Source of the DNA: Oscillospiraceae bacterium
Lineage (GTDB): Bacteria > Bacillota > Clostridia > Oscillospirales > Oscillospiraceae
DNA: 64,000 nt
NCBI GenBank assembly: GCA_015068495.1
Contig: SVKL01000006.1
Location: 1-64,000, forward strand
Direction: 5' to 3'
Of this stretch, positions 1-7,704 are shown one piece after another (the stretch's first letter is position 1; each line of letters opens with the position of its first letter). Made by a program: the position numbers and the translations under genes. The notes beneath the pieces are model-generated. The model had not been told where the DNA came from. It worked only from the letters and a program-made list of their open reading frames with translations, and made no database searches.

Positions 1-32
1 TACAACACATTAACATTTAGGAGGATATTACA

Positions 33-410
33 ATGGCTAGTGAAAAAGTCACTGCTCTCGTAGAGGAAGTTAAGGGTTTGACCGTTCTGGAGCTGTCCGA
101 GCTGGTTCACACTCTGGAGGAAGTTTTCGGCGTTTCCGCCGCTGCTGCTGCTGTTGCTGCTCCCGCCGCTGGTGCTGCTGCTGAGGCTGCTGAAGAGAAG
201 ACCGAGTTCGACGTTGTCCTGAAGGACGCTGGCGCTTCCAAGCTGAACGTCATCAAGGTTGTTCGTGAGATCACCGGTCTGGGTCTGAAGGACGCTAAGG
301 ATCTGGTTGACAACTGCCCCAAGACTCTGAAGGAAGCTGTTTCCAAGGAAGATGCAGAGCAGATGGTTGCAAAGCTGAAGGAAGCTGGCGCCGAGGCCGA
401 GATGAAGTAA
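33..410 (+). CDS. rplL: 50S ribosomal protein L7/L12
   Basis: This is the 125-aa stalk protein of the large ribosomal subunit, which recruits and stimulates translation GTPases. The expected three parts are visible: an N-terminal dimerisation helix pair (about residues 1-34), an Ala-rich flexible hinge (about 35-53) and a compact C-terminal domain (54-125) with the family sequence [12 protein letters not shown]. Length is normal for the family. An AGGAGG site at 19-24 sits 8 nt before the ATG. It is normally the last gene of the rplJ-rplL operon, so rplJ should lie just outside the window. A strong terminator follows directly. Confidence 0.98.
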   Translation: MASEKVTALVEEVKGLTVLELSELVHTLEEVFGVSAAAAAVAAPAAGAAAEAAEEKTEFDVVLKDAGASKLNVIKVVREITGLGLKDAKDLVDNCPKTLKEAVSKEDAEQMVAKLKEAGAEAEMK

Positions 411-434
411 GATTACTTCATTTTACACACAAAA

Positions 435-462
435 AACAGCCGCCGGTTTTCTGGCGGCTGTT
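435..462 (+). terminator. Intrinsic terminator after rplL
   Basis: A perfect 10-bp stem (AACAGCCGCC with GGCGGCTGTT) and an 8-nt loop lie 24 nt after the rplL stop, followed by a short interrupted T stretch. The next gene's ribosome site (AGGAGG, 471-476) begins only 8 nt later, so leaky read-through could be how that gene is expressed. Confidence 0.85.
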
Positions 463-481
463 TGCATTTTAGGAGGTTCTT

Positions 482-1285
482 ATGGAATCTATTGTGAACT
501 ATTTCGCATCCTTAAATTTGGATATCGGCGCATTCCTGAAGGGAATCGGTATGCTGATTGCAGCGCTTTTGGTGCTGGCAATTCTTGGCCGTTTTGTATT
601 TGGCAAACGGTCTGCTCTGATTTTGGCGGTTTCCTCCGCCATTGGCATTCTGTTTGTTTACGTCATTACCATTTTGTTAGGCGGCGCAGGTGAGGATTTC
701 CAAAAATTCATCGCTCCCCTTCCCTTTGTTACCATTGAGAACGACACGATGGTTTTGTTTAATTTCCAAGCTGACTACACAATTGTGTGCACGCAGATTC
801 TAAGTATGATCATTCTGTCGTTTTTGATGAACTTGGCTGACGGCTGGCTGCCCACAGGCAAGCACATTCTCAGCTGGGTATTCTTCCGCTGCTTGGGTGT
901 AGTCATTGCGCTGGTGCTTCACCTGATTGTCACCGGAATGCTGACAAATTATCTGCCTGAAGGGTTGGTTACCTACGCACCCGTGATTCTGCTGGCTATT
1001 TTGGTGCTTATGCTTTTGACCGGCGCACTGAAATTCCTTGTTGGTTTGGTGCTCACCACTGTAAACCCCTTAATCGCAGCGCTTTACACCTTCTTTTTTG
1101 CAAACATTGTGGGCAAGCAAATCACAAAAGCCATATTGACCACCGCTATTTTGGCAGGTCTTGTTTTGGTTTTGCAAAAAATGGGCATTGTAGCAATATC
1201 CATTGCCTCCGCAGCACTTGCTGCCTACATTCCCTTGATTATTCTGTTGGTGGTGCTGTGGTACATTGTGGGTAAGCTTTTGTAA
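482..1285 (+). CDS. Unrecognised polytopic membrane protein
   Basis: I do not recognise this 267-aa protein. It is strongly hydrophobic, with roughly seven to eight membrane segments starting at about residues 15-37 and 45-66. It has very few charged residues and no visible catalytic or metal-binding motif. A perfect AGGAGG site lies 5 nt before the ATG. It follows rplL on the same strand but behind a terminator, and no separate promoter is visible between them, so expression probably depends on read-through. It ends shortly before an independent promoter for the next gene. It is clearly coding, judged by the ribosome site and consistent hydrophobic pattern; the function is open. Confidence 0.8.
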   Translation: MESIVNYFASLNLDIGAFLKGIGMLIAALLVLAILGRFVFGKRSALILAVSSAIGILFVYVITILLGGAGEDFQKFIAPLPFVTIENDTMVLFNFQADYTIVCTQILSMIILSFLMNLADGWLPTGKHILSWVFFRCLGVVIALVLHLIVTGMLTNYLPEGLVTYAPVILLAILVLMLLTGALKFLVGLVLTTVNPLIAALYTFFFANIVGKQITKAILTTAILAGLVLVLQKMGIVAISIASAALAAYIPLIILLVVLWYIVGKLL

Positions 1286-1313
1286 AATTTTTTCTAATAT
1301 CGCAATTTTTTGT

Positions 1314-1342
1314 TTTACAAATGCACACACTTGTATTATAAT
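1314..1342 (+). promoter_or_regulatory. Sigma-A type promoter of the CofE-like gene
   Basis: TTTACA at 1314-1319 and TATAAT at 1337-1342 are separated by 17 bp, close to the consensus. Transcription should start near 1349. This makes the in-frame ATG at 1310 impossible as the start of the next gene and supports the ATG at 1409. Confidence 0.8.
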
Positions 1343-1408
1343 AGGCAGGTAAAAAAGCTTTTGCCTTTTACAAAATCGAATGATTCTAATCAGATTGGAA
1401 GTGTAACT

Positions 1409-2605
1409 ATGAGCCGGATGTTAGGTACTGTTTCTATGGGTGTGCGTGCACCTATTATTCGTCAAGGTGATAACTTGGCAGAAATCATTACCGGTTCTAT
1501 TCTGTCTGCCATCAAGGAAGATGGTCTGACACCCCGCGACCGGGACATCGTAGCGATGACCGAATCCATTGTTGCCCGTGCACAGGGTAACTACTGCACT
1601 GTAGAAAATATTGCTGCAGATGTTCGCGCAAAGTTTGGTGGTGAGACGGTCGGTGTTATTTTCCCCATTCTCAGCCGCAACCGTTTCTCTATCTGCCTGC
1701 GTGGCATTGCCAAAGGCTGCAAGAAGGTTGTTTTGATGCTTAGCTACCCTTCCGATGAAGTGGGCAACCACCTCATCGACTGGGATATGATGGACGCAAA
1801 CAACGTTGATCCCTATAAGGACGTTCTGTCCGAGGAGAAATATCGGCAGCTGTTTGGCTATGTGAAGCATCCCTTCACCGGTGTGGACTATGTAGAGTAC
1901 TACAAGACACTGATTGAAGCGTGCGGCGCTGAAGCAGAGATCATTTTCGCAAACGATCCCAGAGCCATTTTGAACTACACCAAAAATGTCCTTAACTGCG
2001 ACATTCACACCCGCGCCCGCACCAAGCGTCTGCTGAAGGCCGCCGGCGCAGAACGGGTTTACGGTATGGATGACATTATGACTGCGCCGATTGATGGCAG
2101 CGGTTACAACGAGCGCTACGGCCTGTTGGGCTCCAACAAATCTACCGAGGACACCATCAAGCTCTTCCCCCGTGAGTGTCAGGATTTGGTGGAGGACATT
2201 CAGAAGCGTCTTTTGGATGCCACTGGCAAGTGTATGGAAGTTATGGTTTACGGCGACGGCGCTTTCAAAGACCCTGTTGGCAAGATTTGGGAGCTGGCTG
2301 ACCCTGTGGTCTCCCCTGCTTACACCGCAGGCTTGGAGGGTACGCCTAACGAACTAAAGCTGAAGTATTTGGCAGATAACGATTTTGCCAACCTCTCCGG
2401 CGAGGCTCTGCGGGATGCCATTAAGGATAAGATTCTGCAGAAGGATGGCTCCAGTCTGGTGGGCAATATGGCTGCACAGGGCACAACCCCCCGTCGGCTC
2501 ACTGACCTGATTGGTTCTCTGTGTGACCTGACCTCCGGCTCCGGAGACAAGGGTACACCCATTATCTATATCCAAGGTTATTTCGATAACTATACCACCG
2601 ACTAA
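1409..2605 (+). CDS. Coenzyme F420-0:L-glutamate ligase-like protein (CofE family)
   Basis: This 398-aa protein resembles the CofE/F420 gamma-glutamyl ligase family. It has the N-terminal MGVRAPIIRQGDNL segment and the core DGLTPRDRDIVAMTESIVARAQGNY, split here for length as DGLTPRDRD and AMTESIVARAQGNY. True CofE adds glutamate to the deazaflavin F420-0 using GTP. In Clostridia, homologues occur without the rest of F420 synthesis and their substrate is not known; none of the other cof genes is seen here. The start at 1409 is chosen because the promoter lies upstream of it and a GGAAG site sits 7 nt away. The gene is flanked by its own promoter and a strong terminator, so it is a single-gene unit. 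The family call is firm; the reaction is uncertain. Confidence 0.8.
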   Translation: MSRMLGTVSMGVRAPIIRQGDNLAEIITGSILSAIKEDGLTPRDRDIVAMTESIVARAQGNYCTVENIAADVRAKFGGETVGVIFPILSRNRFSICLRGIAKGCKKVVLMLSYPSDEVGNHLIDWDMMDANNVDPYKDVLSEEKYRQLFGYVKHPFTGVDYVEYYKTLIEACGAEAEIIFANDPRAILNYTKNVLNCDIHTRARTKRLLKAAGAERVYGMDDIMTAPIDGSGYNERYGLLGSNKSTEDTIKLFPRECQDLVEDIQKRLLDATGKCMEVMVYGDGAFKDPVGKIWELADPVVSPAYTAGLEGTPNELKLKYLADNDFANLSGEALRDAIKDKILQKDGSSLVGNMAAQGTTPRRLTDLIGSLCDLTSGSGDKGTPIIYIQGYFDNYTTD

Positions 2606-2614
2606 GAAAAAACG

Positions 2615-2644
2615 AAACGGACACTTCTTTTGAAGTGTCCGTTT
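2615..2644. terminator. Bidirectional terminator between converging genes
   Basis: A perfect 13-bp stem (AAACGGACACTTC and its complement) with a TTTT loop is flanked by an A run on one side and T7 on the other. It can therefore stop transcription of the CofE-like gene on the plus strand and of the phosphatase/Mrp pair on the minus strand. Confidence 0.9.
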
Positions 2645-2664
2645 TTTTCGTTGTTATTTCCTGT

Positions 2665-3312
2665 TTATACATCCGATGGCAGTGCAGTAGAAAATCCCCG
2701 CAGGTGGTCTCCGTAGTATGCTGATTCCAGTTGCAATTCTCCGTCAGTATATGTCAGTTTGCTGACGCTGCAGTTGCAGCCCCAAGTAAGGGCTTCCATA
2801 GCTTCTTTCGTACCGCCGGTAAGCTTCCACAGCATAGACCGAATGGTGGTTGCGTGGGCTACCACAACAATACATTTTCCGGGGTTGGCAGCAGCAAACT
2901 CCCGCAGCGCATTTTCTGTCCGCTCAGCAACCTCCGAAACCGATTCACCGCCGGTACACCGGGCATGCACCAAATCCTCGCACCACACCGTAAAATCTTC
3001 CGGATACAGGTCGGGTAAATCTGTAAACCGTTTGTTTTCCCACGCGCCTGCATTGATCTCACGAACACGGCAGTCTGTAACAATGGGTAGCGAAAAGGCT
3101 TTGGCGATATGCTCTGCCGTCTGAAAAGCCCGGGGCAAATCGCTGCTATAGACTGCATCCACAGTATAATTCCCAAGGATATACGCAGCCGTCAACGCTG
3201 CCTGCTTGTGACCCAAGTCCGACAGCGAATAACCGCTGTGACCTGTAAACACATTGAGGATATTTCCCTCGCTCTGCCCGTGGCGGACAAGGAGTATTGT
3301 TGTCTCAGCCAT
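2665..3312 (-). CDS. Histidine phosphatase (phosphoglycerate mutase-like)
   Basis: This 215-aa cytoplasmic protein belongs to the histidine phosphatase superfamily. The RHG signature with the catalytic histidine is in LVRHGQSEGN (residues 8-17), and the second conserved histidine is in VVVAHATTIRSML near residue 152. The length suits the small cofactor-dependent mutase/phosphatase group (GpmB, CobC, PhoE), whose substrates cannot be told apart by sequence alone. Its ATG overlaps the mrp stop codon by one base, which points to translational coupling. No metabolic neighbour suggests a substrate. Confidence 0.85.
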   Translation of the reverse strand: MAETTILLVRHGQSEGNILNVFTGHSGYSLSDLGHKQAALTAAYILGNYTVDAVYSSDLPRAFQTAEHIAKAFSLPIVTDCRVREINAGAWENKRFTDLPDLYPEDFTVWCEDLVHARCTGGESVSEVAERTENALREFAAANPGKCIVVVAHATTIRSMLWKLTGGTKEAMEALTWGCNCSVSKLTYTDGELQLESAYYGDHLRGFSTALPSDV

Positions 3313-4148
3313 TACTGTTTCCTCTCTGCCTGCTCAACGGCTGTCAAGACATCTGCCATTGCGTCAGTGTTGACCTCCTCCATCTTGCCGCTGTCATAGC
3401 TTTCTGCAATCTTGGGGTCGATGGGAAGTCTTGCCAGCACGGGGATTCCAAACTCTGCAGCAATCGCATCCAGCTTGCTTTCGCCAAACACATTGATACG
3501 TTTGCCGCAATCCGGGCACTCCAGATAAGCATAGTTCTCAACGAATCCAAGCACAGGAATGTGCATCATATTTGCCATTTTTACTGCCTTGGTCACAATC
3601 ATAGAAACCAAATCCTGCGGGCTGGTAACAATTACGATACCGTCCACAGGCAGGCTTTGGAACACCGTCAGAGGAACATCACCTGTTCCGGGAGGCATAT
3701 CCACGAACAAATAGTCCACATCCTCCCAAATCACATCTGTCCAAAACTGCTTCACGGCGCCTGCAATCACAGGACCCCGCCACACAACCGGTGAGGACGC
3801 ATCGTCCAGCAAAAGATTAATGGACATCACCTGAATTCCGGTTTTGCTAAGAGCCGGATACAAGCCATCATCATTGGCACCTTGACATTCATTCACGCCA
3901 AAGGCTGTAGGCGCTGACGGGCCGGTAATATCTGCATCCAACACACCCACGCGCTTGCCTTTTTTAGCCATCGCAACAGCCAGCATAGAGGTCACCGTAG
4001 ACTTACCCACGCCGCCCTTGCCGGACACAACGGCAATTACCTTTTTAATATTGGATTTCGGATTCGGCTTGGCGAGCAAGCTCTCCTTCTTCCGATCACC
4101 GCAATCGGAACTGCTGCAAGATGCACAATTTCCGCTACACGAACTCAT
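3312..4148 (-). CDS. mrp: Mrp/NBP35-type iron-sulfur carrier P-loop ATPase
   Basis: This 278-aa ATPase belongs to the Mrp/NBP35 (ParA/MinD-like) family that carries and delivers Fe-S clusters. The deviant Walker A motif GKGGVGKS lies near residues 44-51, and the paired CPDC motif used to bind a bridging cluster lies near residue 217. The first 18 residues hold five cysteines (CSGNCASCSSSDC), resembling the N-terminal cluster site of NBP35 more than the DUF59 domain of many bacterial Mrp proteins, which is absent here. AAGGAG lies upstream of the ATG. It is coupled to the downstream phosphatase. Confidence 0.92.
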   Translation of the reverse strand: MSSCSGNCASCSSSDCGDRKKESLLAKPNPKSNIKKVIAVVSGKGGVGKSTVTSMLAVAMAKKGKRVGVLDADITGPSAPTAFGVNECQGANDDGLYPALSKTGIQVMSINLLLDDASSPVVWRGPVIAGAVKQFWTDVIWEDVDYLFVDMPPGTGDVPLTVFQSLPVDGIVIVTSPQDLVSMIVTKAVKMANMMHIPVLGFVENYAYLECPDCGKRINVFGESKLDAIAAEFGIPVLARLPIDPKIAESYDSGKMEEVNTDAMADVLTAVEQAERKQ

Positions 4149-4203
4149 AAATGTTACTCCTTTTCACTCTTATTTGCCTATGATAGGCCTGCTTTTTTGG
4201 GTT

Positions 4204-6072
4204 TCAATCCCAAGACTGGGCTTTTTCCCAGTTTTCCATTAATTCCAAAAGGCTGGCTTCCGCCTGCTGTTTTTCCTCCAAAAGGCGGGTCAGCTCCTGA
4301 TAATCTGCAGCCGCTTCTTCAATCGCCGCATCCAGTTGGGCAATTTCAGCCTCCTGCTTTTCAATCTCCCGTTCCAGACGGCGAATCAGCTTATCGTTCT
4401 CCTTGGTGCCACCCTTTGGCTTTTCCTTTTTGGGTTTACTGACCGCAGTTTCCTGCGGTTTCGCTGCCGCTTCGTGTTCTAAAATGGAGCGGTATTTTTG
4501 ATAGCCACACTTAAAGTCCCGAATTTGGCCGTCTTCCAGTAGCCAGATTCGCTCTGCGAATTTTTCAATGAAATACCGGTCGTGGGAAACGAACAAGAGC
4601 ACCCCGTCAAACTCCTCAATGGCCGCCTCTACCCATTCCCGAGATGCAATGTCCAAATGGTTGGTGGGCTCGTCCAATATGAGAAGGTTGATTTTCTCGT
4701 CCATCAGCATACACAGCCGCAGACGTGACTGCTCGCCTCCGGAGAGATTGCCTACGCTTTTGAACACATCTTCACCCTGAAACAAAAAGGCGCCCAAACG
4801 GTCACGTGCCACCTGTGGCGTGCAGTTTTTTTCGTAAAGCATTGTGTCGTACAGGCTGCGCTCCGGGTGGTCGAAGTGGATAATCTGCGGCAGGTATCCG
4901 GATTTTACGGTGGGCCCGAATTGAATCTTACCTTTGCAATCCTCTTCCCCCAACAGGCATTTGATAAATGTGGATTTTCCTGTGCCGTTGTCACCAAGCA
5001 GAGCGATTCGTTCTCCGCCCTCAACCTTGAGTTCAACATCGGAAAACAGCGTCCGCTCTCCAAAGGATTTTTCCACGTTTTTCATTTGAAAAACCACATC
5101 GCCTGAAAAATCCTTTTGGCTAAAGCTTGCTTTCATAGTTTTTTCGGTTTTGGGGCGCTCGGTCTTTTTGATGCGCTCCATACGGTGCTGAATGGACATT
5201 GCCCGGCGATACAGTGTGCGGTTATTGATTCCCCACCCTTTCATCCGTTCCACCGTGTAGCCCAACTGCTTCAGCTTTGCCTGTTCCTGCTCATATTGCT
5301 TTAGCTGTAAGTTGAATCTTGCCTGCTTTTCCTCAATATAGAAAGAATAGTTGCCGGAGTAGAACTCCGCGTGTCCGTCGGTGATTTCAATCACACGCTG
5401 TGCGATGGTATCCAAAAAGTAGCGGTCATGGGAGATTGCCAAAACCGTGCCTTTGAAGCTGTTAATATACCCTTCCAGCCATTCTACGCTTCTTAAGTCT
5501 AAATGGTTGGTTGGCTCATCCAGCAGCAGAATATCGGTCTTTTCCAGCAGAAGTCTTGCCAGATTCACCCTTGTCTTCTCACCGCCGGACAGACTGGAAA
5601 AGCTTTGCGTGCGTTGCTCGGGGGAAATTCCCAAGCCGTTGCAGATTTTATCCACTTCCACATCCATTTCATAGCCGCCGCCGGCTTGGAAACGGTTTAC
5701 CAAAGTGTCATACTCCCGCAGCTGTTCTTCCGTGGCGCCTTGGGTCATCTGTTGCTCCAGCTGCATCATTTTCTCACGGGTTTTTGTCAGCGCCTGATAG
5801 GCAGAGCGAAGCACATCTTCAACGGTATAGCCGTCGGGAAAACGGGGAATCTGGGAGATTAAGCCCAGCTTTTTGTGGGGATTTACAAACACCTCACCGG
5901 CATCATAATCCATCTGTCCTGTAAGAATATTAAAAAGGGTGGTCTTACCGCAGCCGTTGCGCCCCAATATGGCGACCCGCTCACCCTCTTGAATGTCAAA
6001 AGACAGGTCTTCCAACAGGTTCTCGCCGATTACAAAAAACTTTGTTAAGTTTTTAACGCCTATATCAATCAT
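4204..6072 (-). CDS. ABC-F family ATPase (duplicated ATP-binding cassettes)
   Basis: This 622-aa soluble protein has two ABC cassettes and no membrane segments. The first Walker A is GRNGCGKT and the second GDNGTGKS; both signatures read LSGGE and both Walker B regions read LLLDEPTNHLD or LILDEPTNHLD. The linker between the cassettes is positively charged and helical, and the last ~80 residues form a charged coiled coil. This is the ABC-F plan of ribosome-associated factors that act at the E site (EttA, Uup, YdiF and antibiotic-resistance relatives). The YdiF/Uup-like group fits best, and there is no evidence for a resistance role. The ATG at 6072 is preferred over GTG 6084 because GGAG lies 6 nt upstream. 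It overlaps the RNase M5 gene by 8 nt. Confidence 0.9.
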   Translation of the reverse strand: MIDIGVKNLTKFFVIGENLLEDLSFDIQEGERVAILGRNGCGKTTLFNILTGQMDYDAGEVFVNPHKKLGLISQIPRFPDGYTVEDVLRSAYQALTKTREKMMQLEQQMTQGATEEQLREYDTLVNRFQAGGGYEMDVEVDKICNGLGISPEQRTQSFSSLSGGEKTRVNLARLLLEKTDILLLDEPTNHLDLRSVEWLEGYINSFKGTVLAISHDRYFLDTIAQRVIEITDGHAEFYSGNYSFYIEEKQARFNLQLKQYEQEQAKLKQLGYTVERMKGWGINNRTLYRRAMSIQHRMERIKKTERPKTEKTMKASFSQKDFSGDVVFQMKNVEKSFGERTLFSDVELKVEGGERIALLGDNGTGKSTFIKCLLGEEDCKGKIQFGPTVKSGYLPQIIHFDHPERSLYDTMLYEKNCTPQVARDRLGAFLFQGEDVFKSVGNLSGGEQSRLRLCMLMDEKINLLILDEPTNHLDIASREWVEAAIEEFDGVLLFVSHDRYFIEKFAERIWLLEDGQIRDFKCGYQKYRSILEHEAAAKPQETAVSKPKKEKPKGGTKENDKLIRRLEREIEKQEAEIAQLDAAIEEAAADYQELTRLLEEKQQAEASLLELMENWEKAQSWD

Positions 6073-6661
6073 CGTTTTCTCCACATACCAACATTTGCAG
6101 CGTGCTTAAATCCGTCAGCAGATTCAGTGCCTGCAGGAGTGCATTGCTGCTCATATGCTCCGGAAGCCCCAGCTTCCTTAATAGCGCCAACCGTTTTGAT
6201 GCGCTGTCTGCGCCACCGGAAAGCCCCAATTCCATCATATCCTGCTTTGTGATATTACCCACAGTTCGCTTGGCGCTTTCCCCCTCAATGGTTGCGCCTG
6301 CATTGCGAAGAGCGTCCACAATTACCTGTGGCGGCATACCCTCTACGCCGATTTTTCCTTCCTTGCCCGCAGCGGATTTTCTCCGTTCTTTTCCAAAGAC
6401 ATCGGGGATATAGGCGTGTTTTAACTGTTCCGGCGGGATGGCGCTCTTTAAGAAATTCCGAATCACAAAGCCAGCACCATCGGAATCGGTAAACACAATC
6501 AGCCCGCGGCTTTCTGCAACCTTTCGCAAAAGCGCAAGCTGGGCTTTGTCCTTCATAATACCAAATCCGGAGGTCTCTAAAATAGGCGCATCCACAATTT
6601 GGGAGAGGGTGTTTTTATCATACCGCCCCTCCACTACGATGGCCTCACGAACTTTAATCAT
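6065..6661 (-). CDS. rnmV: Ribonuclease M5 (5S rRNA maturation)
   Basis: This 198-aa TOPRIM-domain nuclease matures 5S rRNA precursor in low-GC Gram-positives. The TOPRIM motifs are the catalytic glutamate in AIVVEGRYDK (residue 12) and the aspartate pair in IVFTDSDGAG. The C-terminal third matches the small helical domain that follows TOPRIM in this family. Length is close to the B. subtilis enzyme (about 186 aa). The start at 6661 is set by AGGAGG at 6668-6673. The gene overlaps the holA stop by 8 nt and the ABC-F start by 8 nt, so holA-rnmV-ABC-F is a tightly coupled operon. Confidence 0.92.
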   Translation of the reverse strand: MIKVREAIVVEGRYDKNTLSQIVDAPILETSGFGIMKDKAQLALLRKVAESRGLIVFTDSDGAGFVIRNFLKSAIPPEQLKHAYIPDVFGKERRKSAAGKEGKIGVEGMPPQVIVDALRNAGATIEGESAKRTVGNITKQDMMELGLSGGADSASKRLALLRKLGLPEHMSSNALLQALNLLTDLSTLQMLVCGENDD

Positions 6662-7700
6662 TTTTAGCCTCCTGCGCAAGCCGCAGTATCAGCACCTCAA
6701 GGATTCTGTCTGCATCGTCAAAGGAGGTTTTCATCTGCACATCGCTTTCCAGCACAAGCTGGGAAGTTTTTTTATAAAATTCGGCAGAAAAGCGGCCTGC
6801 TGCAGACATAGTTTTTCTGGCGGGATAGTCGGAAAGCCCCGTCAGCTTCATAAAATCAGCAGAGTTTTTGCCGTTATCCAGCAGAATTCTGGCCGTACTC
6901 AAGCGGCGGAAATGGCTGCCGATTGCACCAAGAATTTGAATAGGCTCTTGCTGCATTTTTAATAGCTTCTGCAGCTGCAAGAGCGCTGCGCCGTATTCCC
7001 CCTGCCCCAGCAAATCTGTCATTTGGAACACCACAGCATCCAGCACCGGCTCCACTACAGCATCGATATCGCTTTTACAAATCTCATCCGCGCCGGAGTA
7101 TGCGCAGATTTTAGAAATTTCACCGGACAGGGCTGTCATCGTTCCACCGGTAATATCAATCAGATGCAGACACAAATCGGGGGTAATTTTCTTGTTAGCC
7201 GCCGCAAAATGGCGGGTAATCCAGCTTATCAAGTCCCGTTGGTTCTGCTTTTGGAATTCAACCAAGGTTCCGTACTTGCTCACTGCATCCCACAGCTTTT
7301 TCAGCCGCTTGTCCGGCTTAAAGGGTGTAGTTTCGTAGGTAAACACCACCGTCGCATAATCCGGGATATCAGAGAGAAGCTCAATCATTCGCTCTCTGTC
7401 CGATTCGTTGAGCTTAAAAATATCAATTTCATCCACGACCACCATTGTACGCTCTGCCATCATCGGCAGATTTTCCACACAATCGGCAAATGTGCGCATA
7501 TCAAAGGTCTCCGCGGTCAGCTTATGGGAATTGAAGGACTCGGTCAGTGGGTCAACGATTACCTTCTGCAGCTGCTTCAGGTAATGGTGCAGGAGAAAGG
7601 TTTCCTCACCGAAGAAAAAGTACAGCCTGCCCGGGTTATTCTGACGGATATCCTCTTTTAATACCGGAAGCATATTCGGCTGTTCTTCCCTTTTCGCCAT
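6654..7700 (-). CDS. holA: DNA polymerase III delta subunit
   Basis: This 348-aa clamp-loader delta subunit opens the sliding clamp and loads it at primer junctions. Recognisable parts are the N-terminal YFFFGEETFLLHHYLKQL segment and the AAA+-like core with DEIDIFK and TVVFTYETTPFKPDKRLKK, followed by the helical C-terminal collar domain. There is no Walker A motif, as expected for delta. The in-frame start at 7835 would lie inside comEC; the ATG at 7700 has a GGGGTGAAGGT ribosome site and leaves a 4-nt gap after comEC. The order comEC-holA is typical of Firmicutes. Confidence 0.93.
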   Translation of the reverse strand: MAKREEQPNMLPVLKEDIRQNNPGRLYFFFGEETFLLHHYLKQLQKVIVDPLTESFNSHKLTAETFDMRTFADCVENLPMMAERTMVVVDEIDIFKLNESDRERMIELLSDIPDYATVVFTYETTPFKPDKRLKKLWDAVSKYGTLVEFQKQNQRDLISWITRHFAAANKKITPDLCLHLIDITGGTMTALSGEISKICAYSGADEICKSDIDAVVEPVLDAVVFQMTDLLGQGEYGAALLQLQKLLKMQQEPIQILGAIGSHFRRLSTARILLDNGKNSADFMKLTGLSDYPARKTMSAAGRFSAEFYKKTSQLVLESDVQMKTSFDDADRILEVLILRLAQEAKND

Positions 7701-7704
7701 ACCT

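Noticed and set aside
107..346. Antisense frame in rplL
   Set aside because: rplL is certain; the antisense frame reflects its Ala/Glu-rich codon use.
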